Of a DNA stretch of 24,778 bases, positions 22,912-24,778 are shown piece by piece. The translations under genes and the position numbers were made by a program. The notes beneath the pieces were generated by a model. The model saw nothing but the letters and a program-made list of their open reading frames with translations, was not told the DNA's origin and made no database searches. Position 1 is the first letter of the stretch; every line of letters begins with the position of its first letter. The stretch is from Alphaproteobacteria bacterium UBA4588 (GTDB taxonomy: Bacteria > Pseudomonadota > Alphaproteobacteria > Puniceispirillales > Puniceispirillaceae), in the NCBI GenBank assembly GCA_002387605.1, contig DGJU01000063.1, positions 1 through 24,778 on the forward strand. The letters run 5' to 3'.

Positions 22912-23205
22912 ATGCAAAAACAAATCGTTGGACTATGGCAGCTCGTAATGGACCATACTCATAATCCGTTAAAAAATATCCCAAATTTGCAAGCGCGACA
23001 TATCATTCTTCAGCTTCTAGCATGGATGTGGTGCATTATCTTTGCAATGAGTATGGGCTCAATCACCGTGTTTGGTGTCTCTGCTGTAGCGCATGCCCTG
23101 CTTATTTCAGGCATCGTAATCACAGTTGCTACGTTTGAAGTTGCCAGAGCCCGGCCCAATAATTTTGTGAGTCTAGCAAGAGGCGTTAATGGCGAGCATG
23201 AATAA
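22912..23205 (+). CDS. Small integral membrane protein, hypothetical
   Basis: A 97-residue protein that I do not recognise. Two hydrophobic segments, about 31-50 (IILQLLAWMWCIIFAMSMGS) and 57-75 (SAVAHALLISGIVITVATF), suggest a hairpin of two membrane helices, with a polar N terminus containing MDHTHNPLKNIP and a basic tail RARPNNFVSLARG. The ribosome binding site GGGAG lies 6 bp before the ATG. It shares the GAGACCAC leader word with the GST gene. It stands between the GST unit and the TTC38-like gene; no role can be inferred. Confidence 0.65.
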   Translation: MQKQIVGLWQLVMDHTHNPLKNIPNLQARHIILQLLAWMWCIIFAMSMGSITVFGVSAVAHALLISGIVITVATFEVARARPNNFVSLARGVNGEHE

Positions 23206-23496
23206 TGCTTACGGCGCTATATAAGCAGGTCTAATGATAATCCTGCCCCGATGATGGGTTCCTGACCTTTCCGAAAAGAACACATCCCCCCCTTTTGAAG
23301 GACACTAAGCTATAATAATAGGTTTGGGATGCGGTGTTCTTGGGGTGGCTTTTGATGCCTTGGTAGAGGTTTTACTGTTGCCTCGTGGCGGGGATGCGGC
23401 AACAAAAAAATGCGCCACCATAAACCCTCTGCGTATTGACACATAAAAGATCCTTTTGGCACCATTAGCACAGTTTAGTGTTTTTGGAGCTCAGTC
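23206..23496. other. 291-bp structured intergenic region, no confident gene
   Basis: GTTGCC (23377-23382) and GGCAAC (23398-23403) form a stem, followed by seven A residues. GTGGCG (23386-23391) can pair instead with CGCCAC (23413-23418), and GGTGGC (23344-23349) with GCCACC (23414-23419), so the folds compete. GCAGG/CCTGC arms occur just after the membrane-protein stop. TATAAT appears at 23311-23316 and TTGACA before the TPR gene, without well-placed partners. A 38-codon ATG frame on the minus strand (beginning MVAHFFVAASPP) and an open plus frame overlap here; neither is convincing. Confidence 0.4.
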
Positions 23497-24771
23497 GTGA
23501 TGTTAGATGCCTATGAGAATCCTGTTTCAACAACATCAACTAGTGCGTGCGACGCTTACAATAGGGGCGTTCATCGCTTCCTTGGTGCAGAGCCAAGCGT
23601 TGAAGAGTCTTTCCAATTAGCGATAGATGAGGACCCCAAATTTGCCTTAGCCCATATTGGTTTAGCCCGTGAAATGCAAATAAGAGGGCGTCCAGATGAC
23701 GTAAGAACAAGTTTGGGTAACGCTCGTGAGCTCATCGAAAATCTTAGTGAAAGAGAGAAATCTCATATCCATATTTCAGCTTTTCTGCTTGAAGGCAAAT
23801 CTGCACAAGCACGCGCGGCGGTGTATGAGCATGTAACGCATTGGCCAAAAGATGTTTTGATTGCGCAAATGTGTACAAGTGTTTTTGGGCTTATAGGATT
23901 TTCCGGCCTGCCGGGAAGAGAAGCAGAACAATTAGCTTTTGTCTCAGGTCTTGCATCACATTATGGAGATAATTGGTGGTTCCGTGCCCAACTGGCATTT
24001 GCTCAGTTAGAGGTTGGCCAATTAGAGACGGCTGCAGTTAACATCGAAGCCGCCCTTAACGGCAATCCAGACAGCGCCCATTCAAAACATGTACGAGCAC
24101 ATCTTTATTACGAGAATATGGAAGATGAAGAAGGTCTTCGTTATCTCGAACATCATTGGAAAAATTATGACCCTTCTGGCTCGCTATATAATCACATCTC
24201 TTGGCATGTTGGTTTATGGTCGCTCGAGACTGGCAATCTTGACCAGATGTGGCGCGTTCTGGACAGTGATATTAACCCCAAAAACAGTCAGGGCCCGCCC
24301 CTCAATATATTGACTGACTCAGCAGCCCTGCTTTTTAGAGCAGAACTAGCAGGTGTTGAGGTGCCGCCAGAACGGTGGCAAACGTTAAGCAGCTATGCTT
24401 TGGCTAAATTTGCAAAACCAGGGCTTGGCTTTGCAGATGTTCATGCTGCAATCATTCATACCCGAAGTGGGAATATAGAGGCCCTTAATACTATTATAGA
24501 AGGAGCACGGGGACCGGTAGCAGAGTTAACAAAAGCCCTTGCAGAAGGGTATCGGGAAATGGAGAATAGGAATTGGTCAAAAGCCGCTACTCTTTTTGCA
24601 TCAACGATTCCAAGCCATGCCCGCCTCGGTGGCTCTAAAGCCCAGCGCGACCTAATAGATTTTTCGCTAGCAGCATGCCTAATCCGTGATGGAAGACGCG
24701 CGGAGGCACGCACAGCTCTGTCAATTACACGGCCAAAAGCAGTGCAGAAGGACTTGATAGCAGGAATTTAG
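23497..24771 (+). CDS. TTC38-like tetratricopeptide-repeat protein
   Basis: A 424-residue soluble alpha-helical protein. TPR-like pairs are visible, such as ESFQLAIDEDPKFALAHIGLA, AAVNIEAALNGNPDSAHSKHVRAHLYYE and HISWHVGLWSLETGNLDQ. The overall pattern (STTSTSACDAYNRGVHRF, LSEREKSHIHISAFLLEG, WRVLDSDINP, GFADVHAAI) resembles animal and bacterial TTC38-type proteins; function is unknown for the bacterial members. It could begin with GTG at 23497 or ATG at 23500; GGAG at 23486-23489 is better spaced for the GTG. The gene is complete, ending 7 bp before the window edge. No partners are visible here. Confidence 0.8.
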   Translation: MMLDAYENPVSTTSTSACDAYNRGVHRFLGAEPSVEESFQLAIDEDPKFALAHIGLAREMQIRGRPDDVRTSLGNARELIENLSEREKSHIHISAFLLEGKSAQARAAVYEHVTHWPKDVLIAQMCTSVFGLIGFSGLPGREAEQLAFVSGLASHYGDNWWFRAQLAFAQLEVGQLETAAVNIEAALNGNPDSAHSKHVRAHLYYENMEDEEGLRYLEHHWKNYDPSGSLYNHISWHVGLWSLETGNLDQMWRVLDSDINPKNSQGPPLNILTDSAALLFRAELAGVEVPPERWQTLSSYALAKFAKPGLGFADVHAAIIHTRSGNIEALNTIIEGARGPVAELTKALAEGYREMENRNWSKAATLFASTIPSHARLGGSKAQRDLIDFSLAACLIRDGRRAEARTALSITRPKAVQKDLIAGI

Positions 24772-24778
24772 ATGCGAT

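Noticed and set aside
23336..23430. Possible gene remnant or insertion-sequence end
   Set aside because: Short open frames exist on both strands with coding-like composition, but no transposase motif, terminal inverted repeats or target duplication can be seen.

Overview
The window looks like chromosomal DNA of a marine-type alphaproteobacterium. G+C is moderate by eye, short genes are tightly packed, and it carries a TRAP-TAXI transporter, many FAD-dependent amine/amino-acid oxidoreductases, and sulfhydrylase, photolyase-like and chalcone-isomerase-like genes. A SAR116-like lineage is my best guess, but this is inference from gene content, not a placement. I found no rRNA, tRNA, CRISPR array, intact insertion sequence or phage gene.

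Layout. (1) 1-2663: an O-acetylhomoserine sulfhydrylase, a divergent Lrp/AsnC regulator and an SDR dehydrogenase. (2) 2940-4223: a PuuB-like FAD oxidase, convergent with the next block. (3) 4242-12931, all on the minus strand and read from high to low coordinates: TAXI solute-binding protein, fused TRAP permease, cupin, DadA-like D-amino-acid dehydrogenase, DAO-type beta flavoprotein, [2Fe-2S] gamma subunit, FAD/NAD + BFD-type Fe-S alpha subunit, and a second DAO-type beta flavoprotein. From the permease onward the genes overlap or sit 4 bp apart, so they look like one operon. A strong hairpin/T-tract lies between the binding protein and the permease. (4) 13187-16183: a LysR regulator divergent from the transporter, and a minus-strand pair, a D-cysteine desulfhydrase/ACC-deaminase-like PLP enzyme and an arginase/agmatinase-family hydrolase. 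(5) 16432-19202: an EamA exporter and a CoA-binding-domain/MetY fusion. (6) 19480-21212: a photolyase-type FAD domain joined to an unusual C-terminal domain, then a periplasmic chalcone-isomerase-like protein. (7) 21249-24771: a small lipoprotein, a GST with a previously unlisted 57-residue membrane ORF upstream, a 97-residue membrane protein and a TTC38-like TPR protein.

The main hypothesis is that blocks 3-4 import and oxidatively split a secondary-amine amino acid. The alpha/beta/gamma dehydrogenase resembles opine oxidase (OoxA/OoxB), hydrogen cyanide synthase (HcnABC) and D-hydroxyproline dehydrogenase. The nearby arginase-family enzyme and LysR regulator echo octopine/nopaline catabolism, in which arginine is released and then hydrolysed. 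The substrate itself is not shown by the sequence.

Other signals worth attention are a perfect 23-bp inverted repeat inside the alpha-subunit gene, the photolyase FAD domain with a Rossmann-like tail in what may be permuted order, and the CoA-binding/MetY fusion.
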